Shown piece after piece: positions 1 to 6,930 of a stretch of DNA of 25,579 nt. Every line of letters begins with the position of its first letter. The stretch's first letter is position 1. The notes under the pieces were generated by a model, which saw nothing but the letters and a program-made list of their open reading frames with translations, was not told the origin of the DNA and searched no databases. The stretch lies in the NCBI RefSeq assembly GCF_052115865.1, contig NZ_JBQKME010000019.1, forward strand, positions 1 through 25,579. The letters are read 5' to 3'. Source of the DNA: Fundicoccus_A sp052115865 (GTDB lineage: Bacteria; Bacillota; Bacilli; Lactobacillales; Aerococcaceae). The position numbers and the translations under genes are program-made.

Positions 1-111
1 TATAGTTTTGTCTGGTAACTTAATTATAGTAGAATTCACTGGCTTTTTCATTTTAAACAATAAAAAAGATGTCAGTGAGATTTACTCACCAACATCAAAA
101 ATTGGAGAACC
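1..111 (-). mobile_element. Left end of an ISL3-family element (continues out of window)
   Basis: The minus strand opens at 111 with GGTTCT, followed by a hairpin (68-96), a T-run and a TATAAT box near 24-30. The same layout, including the shared string GAATTCACTGGCT, recurs at 24,548-24,663, where it leads into the first codons of an ISL3 transposase. I therefore infer that the transposase of this copy lies to the left, outside the window, and reads leftward. The element end is 11 bp beyond the galU stop codon. No transposase codons are visible here, so the family call rests on the second copy. Confidence 0.7.
68..96 (-). terminator. Hairpin terminator inside the ISL3 end
   Basis: On the minus strand, GATGT-GTGAG arms pair with CTCAC-ACATC around a 5-nt loop and are followed by TTTTTT. 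It would stop galU transcripts from entering the insertion sequence. The copy at 24,617-24,649 has different stem bases but the same fold. Confidence 0.75.
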
Positions 112-122
112 TTTATTTATGC

Positions 123-1019
123 TTAATTATTTTTTAGCTCTTCAGCTTTTTTAATAACTAACTCGCGCAATCCATCCGCAATTTCAGGATGTTCTAAACC
201 ATATTCAATACTATATTGAACGTAGCCAACTTTATTCCCCACATCATGGCGGTTTGCATCTACGACACGTCCAAGAACGGTTTGGACTTCACTGATTTTT
301 TCAAGTGCATCGGTTAATTGGATTTTATCATCGACACCTGGATCTTGCTTAGCCAGCACATCAAAAATTTCTGGCGTTAAAACGTAGCGACCTGCTATCG
401 CATAGCTGGATAAAATATTTTCTTTGGTCGGTTTTTCGATAAAGTGATTAATTTTAATGACGTCGTTACCATTACCATAGTAGGCTATTAAGGTCCCTTT
501 ATCGACATTCCCATATTTACTTAAATCTTTTTCAGGTGTTTCCATGAGAGCCACATTCATTTGTTGTGTTTCATTATATAAATCAATGAGCTGTTTGGTC
601 ACAGGGACTTCTGAATCAATAATGTTATCCCCTAGCATGACCACAAAAGGTTCATCTGACACAAAAGCTTTGGCTTGATAAATGGCATCACCTAAACCTA
701 ATGGATAGGATTGACGCACAAAAAATAGATTAGGCATCGTTGTATCTTTAACTAATTCCAACAAATCCCATTTTTCTTTTTCAGATAAATTTGATTCTAA
801 TTCGATTGCAGAGTCAAAGTGATCTTCAATTGAACGTTTATGTTTACCTGTAATGATTAATATTTCTTCAATTCCAGAAGCCATTGCCTCTTCAACAATA
901 AACTGAATAATTGGTTTGTCTACAATCGGCAACAATTCTTTAGGACTCGCTTTTGTTGCAGGTAGAAATCCTGTACTGTATCCTGCTACAGGTATTACAG
1001 CTTTACGAACTTTTGTCAT
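123..1019 (-). CDS. galU: UTP-glucose-1-phosphate uridylyltransferase (GalU-like, divergent loop)
   Basis: GalU makes UDP-glucose from UTP and glucose-1-phosphate for cell-wall, capsule and glycolipid synthesis in the cytoplasm. The 298-residue protein has the family length, the FLPATKASPKELLPIVDKP block near the N-terminus, a FIVEEA segment, a VMLGD active-site strand, HFIEKP and IQLTDA. I choose the ATG at 1019 because GGAG lies 8 nt upstream; the GTG at 1028 would sit inside that ribosome binding site. An extended -10 (TGATATAAT) lies at about 1043-1051. Several usually fixed positions differ: the loop normally written GLGTRFLPATK reads GYSTGFLPATK, so the Arg is Gly; LGDD is LGDN; EIQLTDA is KIQLTDA. 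It may be a paralogue with altered or lost activity rather than the housekeeping enzyme. Family assignment is secure; activity is not. Confidence 0.9.
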   Translation of the reverse strand: MTKVRKAVIPVAGYSTGFLPATKASPKELLPIVDKPIIQFIVEEAMASGIEEILIITGKHKRSIEDHFDSAIELESNLSEKEKWDLLELVKDTTMPNLFFVRQSYPLGLGDAIYQAKAFVSDEPFVVMLGDNIIDSEVPVTKQLIDLYNETQQMNVALMETPEKDLSKYGNVDKGTLIAYYGNGNDVIKINHFIEKPTKENILSSYAIAGRYVLTPEIFDVLAKQDPGVDDKIQLTDALEKISEVQTVLGRVVDANRHDVGNKVGYVQYSIEYGLEHPEIADGLRELVIKKAEELKNN

Positions 1020-1042
1020 ACAATCCACTCCATTCTGCCTTC

Positions 1043-1051
1043 ATTATATCA
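1043..1051 (-). promoter_or_regulatory. Extended -10 element upstream of galU
   Basis: The minus strand reads TGATATAAT, matching TGnTATAAT, about 25 nt upstream of the ATG. No good -35 is seen at 17 bp, as is usual for extended -10 promoters. Confidence 0.5.
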
Positions 1052-1145
1052 ATTAACCCTTTGAAAAACTATGTTAATTTTCTAAAAGACTTATAGCATT
1101 CCACATCTGAATATGATAAGATTTATTTACAAATATCAATCACAA

Positions 1146-1240
1146 CTTATCCAGAGTAAGCTGAGGGAATTGGCCCGATGACGCTTCAGCAACCGACCAC
1201 AAGGCACGGTGCTAAATCCAACTCGAAAGAGAAAGATGAG
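1146..1240 (+). ncRNA. SAM-I (S-box) riboswitch aptamer
   Basis: The sequence follows the S-box consensus in order: CTTATC, CAGAG, GAGGGA, GGCCC, ATGA, CAGCAACC, AAGGCACGGTGCTAAATCC and GATGAG. P1 forms between CTTATC (1146-1151) and GATGAG (1235-1240), all six positions pairing with one T-G wobble. A second helix can form outside it: CACAACT (1141-1147) with AGTTGTG (about 1269-1275), just before a run of six Ts. That arrangement could act as a SAM-stabilised terminator, though the alternative antiterminator fold is not obvious by eye. The controlled gene is the small ORF starting at 1315. By family knowledge these elements switch off methionine, cysteine or SAM genes when SAM is high. Confidence 0.94.
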
Positions 1241-1314
1241 TCTAAACCCTTTTTGGCATGACTTTTCTAGTTGTGCTTTTTTATATGTAAAAAATAAAAA
1301 TAGGAGTGGTTTTT

Positions 1315-1623
1315 ATGACCAGAATGGTCAATGTTAAAGGTGAGTATTTATTTGAGAAATATGAGTTTGATCATTTATCTATCAAAGAACGGGTTAAATT
1401 TTTGGAGATGTCAATCGAGATGCGAGTTCAACAATTGCTGTCACACATTGATCCAGCCATTTTGACAACTGCGACCGTTATCAACCGCCGGTTAAAATTA
1501 CCTTTAAGTTGTCAGGTTGAGTTAACCGCACTCAAAAATCAATACTCCTTTGATCATCCGATATTCAAAGAAAAGTTTCTTAGTATTGAAAAGAAATTTT
1601 TCGGAGCACTTGAAAGCTATTAG
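1315..1623 (+). CDS. Hypothetical 102-residue protein under SAM-I riboswitch control
   Basis: I do not recognise this family. The protein is soluble, with no signal peptide or membrane segment; it is rich in Lys, Leu and Phe and probably mostly helical (IKERVKFLEMSIEMRVQQLL). It has one Cys. I start it at ATG 1315 because TAGGAG lies about 8 nt upstream; the in-frame GTG at 1306 overlaps that site. It is the only gene between the SAM-I aptamer and a strong terminator at 1628, so it is a single-gene transcription unit responding to SAM. That suggests a role in sulfur or methionine metabolism, but nothing in the protein itself supports a particular function. Confidence 0.75.
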   Translation: MTRMVNVKGEYLFEKYEFDHLSIKERVKFLEMSIEMRVQQLLSHIDPAILTTATVINRRLKLPLSCQVELTALKNQYSFDHPIFKEKFLSIEKKFFGALESY

Positions 1624-1627
1624 AAAT

Positions 1628-1665
1628 AAAAAACTAGCCACCTATGTTAGGTGACTAGTTTTTAT
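1628..1665. terminator. Bidirectional terminator
   Basis: ACTAG-C-CACCTA pairs with TAGGTG-A-CTAGT (1633-1644 with 1648-1659) around a 3-nt loop. A-runs on the left and T-runs on the right serve both converging genes. Confidence 0.85.
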
Positions 1666-1672
1666 TTATTTA

Positions 1673-2704
1673 TTAAACGGCTGGGGTATGTGTTTCGTTA
1701 GTTGTTTTTGCTCCATAGTAACCTGCAAATGAAGTGATAATCATCGCAAGAACTAGTCCGATAAAGATGTAAATAGAATATTTCGAAGTTTCATTAGAAA
1801 CATCTTCTGCTACAACAGCTGCTTCATCAATGGCCTGTTGAGCTTGAACTTGTAAGTCAGCTACTGCATTTTGAGCATTTTCTAAAGCTTGAGTTGCTTG
1901 TTCAGTCGCATTACCATATGCTTCTTGGATGTTTGCTACTGCTTCTTCAGCTTCTTGTTCTGTTAATTCAGTGTTATTTGCAACAGCTTCAGCTAATGCA
2001 TCTTCATCTAATTCTTGGCCAATTGCATCAACACGTTCTTGAATATTAGCAACAACTTCATCCACTTGTGTTTGAAGATCTTCGCCATCAACAACAACTG
2101 CATAACCAGCATTTGTAATATCATCGATGGTTGCTTGCATTTGACCTTCTAAATAATCAGGTTGTAATTGTTCGATTTCTGTATCTTCTAACACATCTGT
2201 GACAGATTGTTGTAATTCATCGGTGTCGATATTTACTTGACTAGCAATGGCATCAAAAGCATCTTGAGATAAAGAAGATACTGTATCAACAGCGGTTCCT
2301 ACAGTATCGCCAACAACTTGGCCGCTAAATCCTAAAACATTACCTAATGCACCAAAGGCCATATTTACAGCTGATGCCATTAACCAGAACATCACAACCA
2401 CACTGACTGCCCATGTTAAAAATCCATGAATAAATCCTGAACGATTAGCAGTTAAACCAGCAATGTAACCTGCTGCTGCCAATGAAATAACTAACGCAAC
2501 GATGATCCAGATAATTAAGCCCATTCCAACACCATCTAATGGGTTGCTAGATGTAAAATCAGTTACACCAAATCCAATTGCTGAACCAATTAATGAAAAT
2601 AGAATGCTTAAAGCAATGAAGGTTACAAGTCCTGCGAAAATTGAACGCCAAGAAATGTTGTTCCCTGCTTTTTCATTCAAACCATCATATATATATTTTC
2701 TCAT
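1673..2704 (-). CDS. Membrane protein with long Ala/Gln/Glu-rich helical domain
   Basis: The 343-residue protein has an N-terminal cytoplasmic tail, three closely spaced membrane segments (roughly residues 17-45, 60-85 and 90-115), a long acidic Ala/Gln/Glu-rich stretch (about 130-305) and one C-terminal membrane segment (about 312-332). The acidic part contains repeated NIQE, AVAN and EEAV-type steps and should form an extended helical or coiled-coil rod. The start is set by GAAGGAGAG 6 nt before ATG 2704; the upstream ATG at 2737 would translate through that site. I recognise no catalytic motif; general resemblance is to uncharacterised Firmicutes envelope proteins. It may be structural or stress-related, which is inference only. 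A 13-bp inverted repeat lies about 130 bp upstream. Confidence 0.8.
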   Translation of the reverse strand: MRKYIYDGLNEKAGNNISWRSIFAGLVTFIALSILFSLIGSAIGFGVTDFTSSNPLDGVGMGLIIWIIVALVISLAAAGYIAGLTANRSGFIHGFLTWAVSVVVMFWLMASAVNMAFGALGNVLGFSGQVVGDTVGTAVDTVSSLSQDAFDAIASQVNIDTDELQQSVTDVLEDTEIEQLQPDYLEGQMQATIDDITNAGYAVVVDGEDLQTQVDEVVANIQERVDAIGQELDEDALAEAVANNTELTEQEAEEAVANIQEAYGNATEQATQALENAQNAVADLQVQAQQAIDEAAVVAEDVSNETSKYSIYIFIGLVLAMIITSFAGYYGAKTTNETHTPAV

Positions 2705-2837
2705 TAAAATCTCTCCTTCAAATATCTTATAAAACAAATATTTTTTTATCTGCTCTACAATTTTTAATATACATTTTTTATTAAATTAAATCAAGTTTTA
2801 AGCATATATAACATTCTTTTTGAATTATCAATTAAAG

Positions 2838-2885
2838 TTAATTTACATTTTTTTTTGATAATTTTTGAAATTAAATGTAAATTAA
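2838..2885. repeat. 13-bp inverted repeat upstream of the membrane protein gene
   Basis: TTAATTTACATTT at 2838-2850 is the exact reverse complement of AAATGTAAATTAA at 2873-2885, with 22 bp between. It lies between the ncRNA terminator and the membrane protein gene. It may be an operator; it lacks GC content and a clean T-run, so it is a poor terminator. Confidence 0.5.
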
Positions 2886-2923
2886 TTGTATTATATATAG
2901 TAGGTTATTTAAATCTCAATAAG

Positions 2924-3316
2924 CAAAAAAGGAAGGACTTTCGTCCTTCCCTTTTAACATGAAGTAGTGCGATTCATATTTTGAAAATTATCCAGGATAA
3001 ATGGTTCTTCAAGCCATTCTCCTCTTTTTTAAGCATTGACTTTTTCTCAGGATCGAATCACACTACTCTAGCGCACTCTTCTATATCGTTGGGTTGTAAT
3101 CTTTCACCTTACAACGCTTCCCCCTATATCAGCGTTATTCTAACGATAATCCATTAACTTGCTTGTTTTACAAATCTTATTACATGGATCATTCTGATAT
3201 CAACGATAGGAGCCTTTTGCGCTTAGCAACAAACTTCTTTTGTCGCTATCGAACCAAGAGGTTCTGTGTAAAGAGTGAAACGCTAATCTTTACTACAGTG
3301 CATCTCTCTCTTTACT
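2924..3316 (-). ncRNA. Unidentified large structured RNA with own promoter and terminator
   Basis: There is no credible ORF between 2738 and 3433. On the minus strand a consensus promoter (3323-3351) starts a transcript near 3316, and an intrinsic terminator ends it: GGAAGGAC and GTCCTTCC arms at 2931-2950, then TTTTTT. The interval is dense in local helices: a 13-bp stem pairing 3055-3067 with 2963-2975 (one wobble), a 9-bp hairpin at 3225-3247, and shorter hairpins with arms GTTGTAA/TTACAAC, GAACC/GGTTC, GTAAAGA/TCTTTAC, GATCCAT/ATGGATT and AATGG/CCATT. I looked for RNase P CR-I, the tmRNA T-arm, SRP helix 8 and T-box motifs and saw none. It is probably a stand-alone regulatory or ornate RNA; its family is unknown to me. 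Confidence 0.8.
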
Positions 3317-3322
3317 AACCAA

Positions 3323-3351
3323 AGTATATAACTAAACCGCTTACATGTCAA
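3323..3351 (-). promoter_or_regulatory. Consensus promoter of the structured RNA
   Basis: The minus strand carries TTGACA (3346-3351), a 17-bp spacer and TATACT (3323-3328). This is the best sigma-A promoter match I noticed in the window and suggests strong constitutive transcription. Confidence 0.85.
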
Positions 3352-3367
3352 GCGTTATTTATTAAGA

Positions 3368-3384
3368 ATTGTTTATAAAACAAT
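3368..3384. repeat. Palindrome just upstream of the ncRNA promoter
   Basis: ATTGTTT and AAACAAT arms flank a 3-bp centre, 16 bp upstream of the -35 box. It may be a protein-binding site for the ncRNA promoter; no factor can be named. Confidence 0.4.
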
Positions 3385-3404
3385 AAAGAAAGCCCTTACT
3401 TTTC

Positions 3405-3428
3405 GAAAAAGCCAGCCTATGGCTGACT
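3405..3428 (-). terminator. Terminator of the ABC exporter operon
   Basis: On the minus strand AGTCAGCC and GGCTGGCT pair (one T-G) around a 3-nt loop, followed by TTTTT. It lies 5 bp after the last permease stop codon. Confidence 0.85.
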
Positions 3429-3433
3429 CAATC

Positions 3434-4636
3434 TTATGCTAAATAAATATTCTGCTTTCTACGGTAACTTTGAACCATAAAACTTAAACCATAGTAAGCC
3501 ACAATTAATAGAATCTGAATCCCAAAGAATGTCAACAATTCTTGTAGACCATTATTTGATAAACTTGGGTTCGTCAAAATGATCTCATCCGCACGGACTT
3601 GCCAAATGGGTGATCCAACCGAGGCTACTTGTTGCATGACGGGAGAAACAAATTCTCTTGGAACGAATAAGCCACTCGCAAAGGCTAGAAACAGACCGAC
3701 AAAGGTTGCCATAAAATTAATGATTCCCTTGTTAGGCGAGATAGTGACAATAAAAAACGCCATGGCCTGAATCCCAAAACAAGATAAGAAACTAGATAAT
3801 AGAAGCAAGAAACCTTGGCTAGTAAACAGTGTTGCTGGTCCATACATAAAATAAGCTACAAGCATTAACAAGAACCAATAAATAAAAGCAAAGGTTAAAC
3901 TCCCAAGGATTGTTTGAAACAAGCGATTTCCTTCCGTCAGTTGCCCCATCCGATCTCTTTTAACAATTTCAGCATTCCGCATAGAAATAATCGCATAACC
4001 GAATGTGGTGATAAAGGTTGAAATAAAGATATAGCTGGCATAGTGTGTAAAAAAACCACCAAAAGCATTAATACGAGCTAGCTCGGTATCTACTTCAGCT
4101 TGAATAATCTCTATGGATGTATCCAAAGATTGATCTAGACGCGTAAAGTAATTATTTAATTGTTCTTTTGAGGGATTGGCCACCAAATTCGCAGAATTAA
4201 CACGTGCATTATTGATATATACAGTAAGTAAATTATCAACAAATGCTTCATGCGCTTCAGAATTTAAGACTTCTTTTTCTAAAGGTATTTCATGTCGGCT
4301 ATTTCCCGTTAAACTGTCCCCATATCCTTCCGGAATTGTTAGAGCATATTGGATTTTTCCATCGTAAAAAGCATCTGCAATTGCTTCACGATTTTCCTCA
4401 ATTGCGACAAGATCTGTATTTTTGGATAAGTAATCCACTAAATGCTGCGAATGAACATTATCCGCATCATGATTAAACACCGCCACACTACTTCGTTCAA
4501 CAACAAACTCTGTATTGAGTTCATTCTCAAATGTTTGATTGACTGGAACCATAATGAACATGAGTAACAAAAAATATGCAATGATTGCCACTCTATTGTC
4601 ATTCAAGAGCTTGTAAAACAATTTAAAGACTTGCAT
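3434..4636 (-). CDS. ABC-2 type exporter permease (second permease)
   Basis: This 400-residue integral membrane subunit has one N-terminal membrane segment (about 15-32), a large extracytoplasmic domain (about 33-190) and five or six C-terminal segments (about 195-390). That is the YhgE/ABC-2 layout used by drug, lantibiotic and polyketide exporters. GGAGG stands 7 nt before the ATG. The gene overlaps the preceding permease by 14 bp, so the two are translationally coupled and probably form a heterodimer with the ATPase at 5848. Some family members instead export teichoic acid precursors or peptides; the substrate cannot be read from the sequence. Confidence 0.9.
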   Translation of the reverse strand: MQVFKLFYKLLNDNRVAIIAYFLLLMFIMVPVNQTFENELNTEFVVERSSVAVFNHDADNVHSQHLVDYLSKNTDLVAIEENREAIADAFYDGKIQYALTIPEGYGDSLTGNSRHEIPLEKEVLNSEAHEAFVDNLLTVYINNARVNSANLVANPSKEQLNNYFTRLDQSLDTSIEIIQAEVDTELARINAFGGFFTHYASYIFISTFITTFGYAIISMRNAEIVKRDRMGQLTEGNRLFQTILGSLTFAFIYWFLLMLVAYFMYGPATLFTSQGFLLLLSSFLSCFGIQAMAFFIVTISPNKGIINFMATFVGLFLAFASGLFVPREFVSPVMQQVASVGSPIWQVRADEIILTNPSLSNNGLQELLTFFGIQILLIVAYYGLSFMVQSYRRKQNIYLA

Positions 4637-5855
4637 AATCCGTCCTCCTAATACTTACGATAGTCACAATTAACAAAACAACAGCCATTGCCAATAAAAT
4701 CAACAGATTTTGATTGTATTGCTTAAATGTAGGATAACTATTCAAATAATAAATACCATCATTGATCAAAGTAACAGGATTAATTTTATTGAACCAAGGT
4801 ACTCTTTCGTTAATTAACACCTTTACCCCAGAAGCCATCATTCCTGAAGTCGCCCCAAAAAACAAAGGCAGACCAATTGAGACAGCTTGCGTGACACCAA
4901 AGTGACGTTTAAAGACACCACCTATGGCTGTCCCCATCAACATCCCAACCATAACACCAACCGTTAATAATAAGACTAACCTTCCCCAATAACGTCCCAG
5001 CGGAATGTCATTAAAGTAATATAAAGCAACCACCGCATAAATGACTGCTAAAGAAGGTACAATCCAAGAAACAAAAGTTGCGAAGAATCGTTTTGACTTT
5101 GGCACAGGTGACATCGTGGCTCTTAGCGCACTCTGTGAATGTATCGCTTCATTCTCAGTCACCAAATTTACTCCGACTGACATAAAAAAGATACACAAAT
5201 AGGCTAAAGCAGAATAAAAATAAATTGAATTACTATTGGCTCCTGATGCCGATTCGGTACGGACAATTAATTCTTGATCGGCTTGTAATTCTTCCGCACG
5301 ACTCGTCACTTGAAATAATGAATTTAGAGGATTGTCTGAATCAGTGATATTTTCAAAAGCAGAAGTATAACCGACCGTCATCGAATGATAGCTATCAAAA
5401 GCCGAATAAATAACGGATGAAGTAAAATTATTGATGGCTGCTGGTGCCACTTCTATTTTAAAGCCCACCCCGTCATCAGTCGTTTCTGCAATCACCGTAG
5501 CATCAACCACTCCATCCTCAGCTAGTTTTTCTCCCTCAGCTAAGTCAGCTACCGTTACATAAGACATTAACGGTTGGTCCGCAAGTTCATCACTTAAAAC
5601 AATATTTCCGCCACTCAATTCACCTTTAACAGCAATTCTTTCTAAATTCGTTTGCATGCTATCGACTTCTTCTCGACTCCCATGAAACACCATCGCAATC
5701 GGGATTACATCTAAAGTGGTTCCACCCGACAATAACCCCGTAAATACCATTAAATAAATCATACCAAAGGCAAATGGGAAAAATATGCCAAACAAGACAC
5801 CTTCACGGTTCCGGGCCATTATTCTCGGCAAGTATTTAAGTAAATGACTAAGCAT
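4623..5855 (-). CDS. ABC-2 type exporter permease (first permease)
   Basis: The 410-residue protein has the same layout as its downstream neighbour: a first membrane segment at about 20-42, an extracytoplasmic domain (about 50-215), then several C-terminal membrane segments. AAGGAG lies 10 nt before the ATG. Its start overlaps the ATPase stop by 8 bp. The extracytoplasmic region is acidic and serine-rich, with no recognised binding fold. Divergence from the second permease suggests an old duplication. It should form the transmembrane half of an exporter with the neighbouring genes. Confidence 0.9.
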   Translation of the reverse strand: MLSHLLKYLPRIMARNREGVLFGIFFPFAFGMIYLMVFTGLLSGGTTLDVIPIAMVFHGSREEVDSMQTNLERIAVKGELSGGNIVLSDELADQPLMSYVTVADLAEGEKLAEDGVVDATVIAETTDDGVGFKIEVAPAAINNFTSSVIYSAFDSYHSMTVGYTSAFENITDSDNPLNSLFQVTSRAEELQADQELIVRTESASGANSNSIYFYSALAYLCIFFMSVGVNLVTENEAIHSQSALRATMSPVPKSKRFFATFVSWIVPSLAVIYAVVALYYFNDIPLGRYWGRLVLLLTVGVMVGMLMGTAIGGVFKRHFGVTQAVSIGLPLFFGATSGMMASGVKVLINERVPWFNKINPVTLINDGIYYLNSYPTFKQYNQNLLILLAMAVVLLIVTIVSIRRTDYASL

Positions 5856-6786
5856 TGTCTCTCAACTCCTTACCCGTAATCTCAAGAAAGACATCATTTA
5901 AAGTTGGTTTTTGAACGGTTAAATTGATAATGTCCACTTTTTCTTCTTCTAAAACAGCTAATAAATTCGTCAAATGACTTTTACCTTTTTCAAAATGTAC
6001 CACAGCAGAACCCGGCTCATATATAAATTGCGATACTTGTGGAATATTTTTAATCTTTTCTTGCGTAGCAGCCGATAAATCGGAAACCTCCAAGCTAACG
6101 ACTTCCCCATGGCTCGACATTTCCTTAATTTGACTACTCGTACCCGTCACAATTTCCTTACCACGATCTAAAATGGTTAAACGATCACACAAATATTCAA
6201 CTTCTTCCATATAATGCGTCGTATAAATAATCGTCTTTCCTTGCGCCGCTAAATCTTTAATCCCATCTAATATTCGATTACGCGACTGAGGATCAACCGC
6301 TACGGTCGGTTCATCTAAGACAATTAAATCCGGTTTATGGACAATGCCACAAGCTAAATTCAAGCGACGCAATAATCCCCCTGATAATTTTTTTGGTCGA
6401 AACTTCCGAAATTCTTCTAAACCAACAAATTCAATCGCTTCATCCACATATTGTTGGCGTGTTTTCTTGTCCGAAATATATAAGCCACAAAAATAATCTA
6501 AATTTTCTTGAACCGATAACTCATCATATACACCAATATTTTGCATCACCAAACCAATCCGTTTTTTTACATCATAATTTGTCGGATGCATTTTTTCGCC
6601 AAAAATCGTTACTTGACCCTCGTCATATCGCAAAAGAGCTAACATACAGTTAATGGCGGTTGTTTTCCCACTCCCATTAGGACCAAGCAGTCCATAAATT
6701 TCACCTTCTTGAACTTCCATTGAAAAATGATCTAAGGCCACTAAATCGCTATATCTTTTTACAATATTGTCTAATTGAACAATCAT
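5848..6786 (-). CDS. ABC exporter ATP-binding protein (DrrA/CcmA type)
   Basis: This 312-residue ATPase powers the two ABC-2 permeases. It shows Walker A GPNGSGKTT, a Q-loop (VMQNIGVYDELSVQENL), the signature LSGG, Walker B LIVLDEPTVAVDP, and the switch His in YTTHYMEE. A C-terminal extension of about 90 residues is typical of DrrA-like proteins. I start at ATG 6786, with GGAGG 9 nt upstream; the ATG at 6801 precedes that site. The operon faces away from a two-component system across a short region holding a palindrome. The layout resembles the Bacillus yvfRSTU group, in which the kinase-regulator pair controls an ABC exporter. Confidence 0.92.
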   Translation of the reverse strand: MIVQLDNIVKRYSDLVALDHFSMEVQEGEIYGLLGPNGSGKTTAINCMLALLRYDEGQVTIFGEKMHPTNYDVKKRIGLVMQNIGVYDELSVQENLDYFCGLYISDKKTRQQYVDEAIEFVGLEEFRKFRPKKLSGGLLRRLNLACGIVHKPDLIVLDEPTVAVDPQSRNRILDGIKDLAAQGKTIIYTTHYMEEVEYLCDRLTILDRGKEIVTGTSSQIKEMSSHGEVVSLEVSDLSAATQEKIKNIPQVSQFIYEPGSAVVHFEKGKSHLTNLLAVLEEEKVDIINLTVQKPTLNDVFLEITGKELRDNA

Positions 6787-6866
6787 GATACAACCCTCCA
6801 TTTATTTTATAGTCTTATTATCCCATGCCACACACAACAAACCTATTGTAAAATGTCAATCATGCC

Positions 6867-6882
6867 GATGACATTCGTCATC
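6867..6882. promoter_or_regulatory. Palindromic operator candidate between exporter and two-component genes
   Basis: GATGAC-ATTC-GTCATC is a perfect 6+4+6 dyad in the 144-bp divergent region. Its position suits a response regulator that controls both transcription units, but binding is inferred only. Confidence 0.5.
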
Positions 6883-6930
6883 ATATTTAATGCAAAAATA
6901 TGCTAATATATCCTAAAGGAGGTGGATAAA

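Noticed and set aside
2924..3316. Structured RNA considered as RNase P RNA, tmRNA or SRP RNA
   Set aside because: The conserved cores of those RNAs (GAGGAAAGUC-type CR-I, tmRNA T-arm and terminal CCA, SRP helix 8 GGAAGCAGC) are absent.
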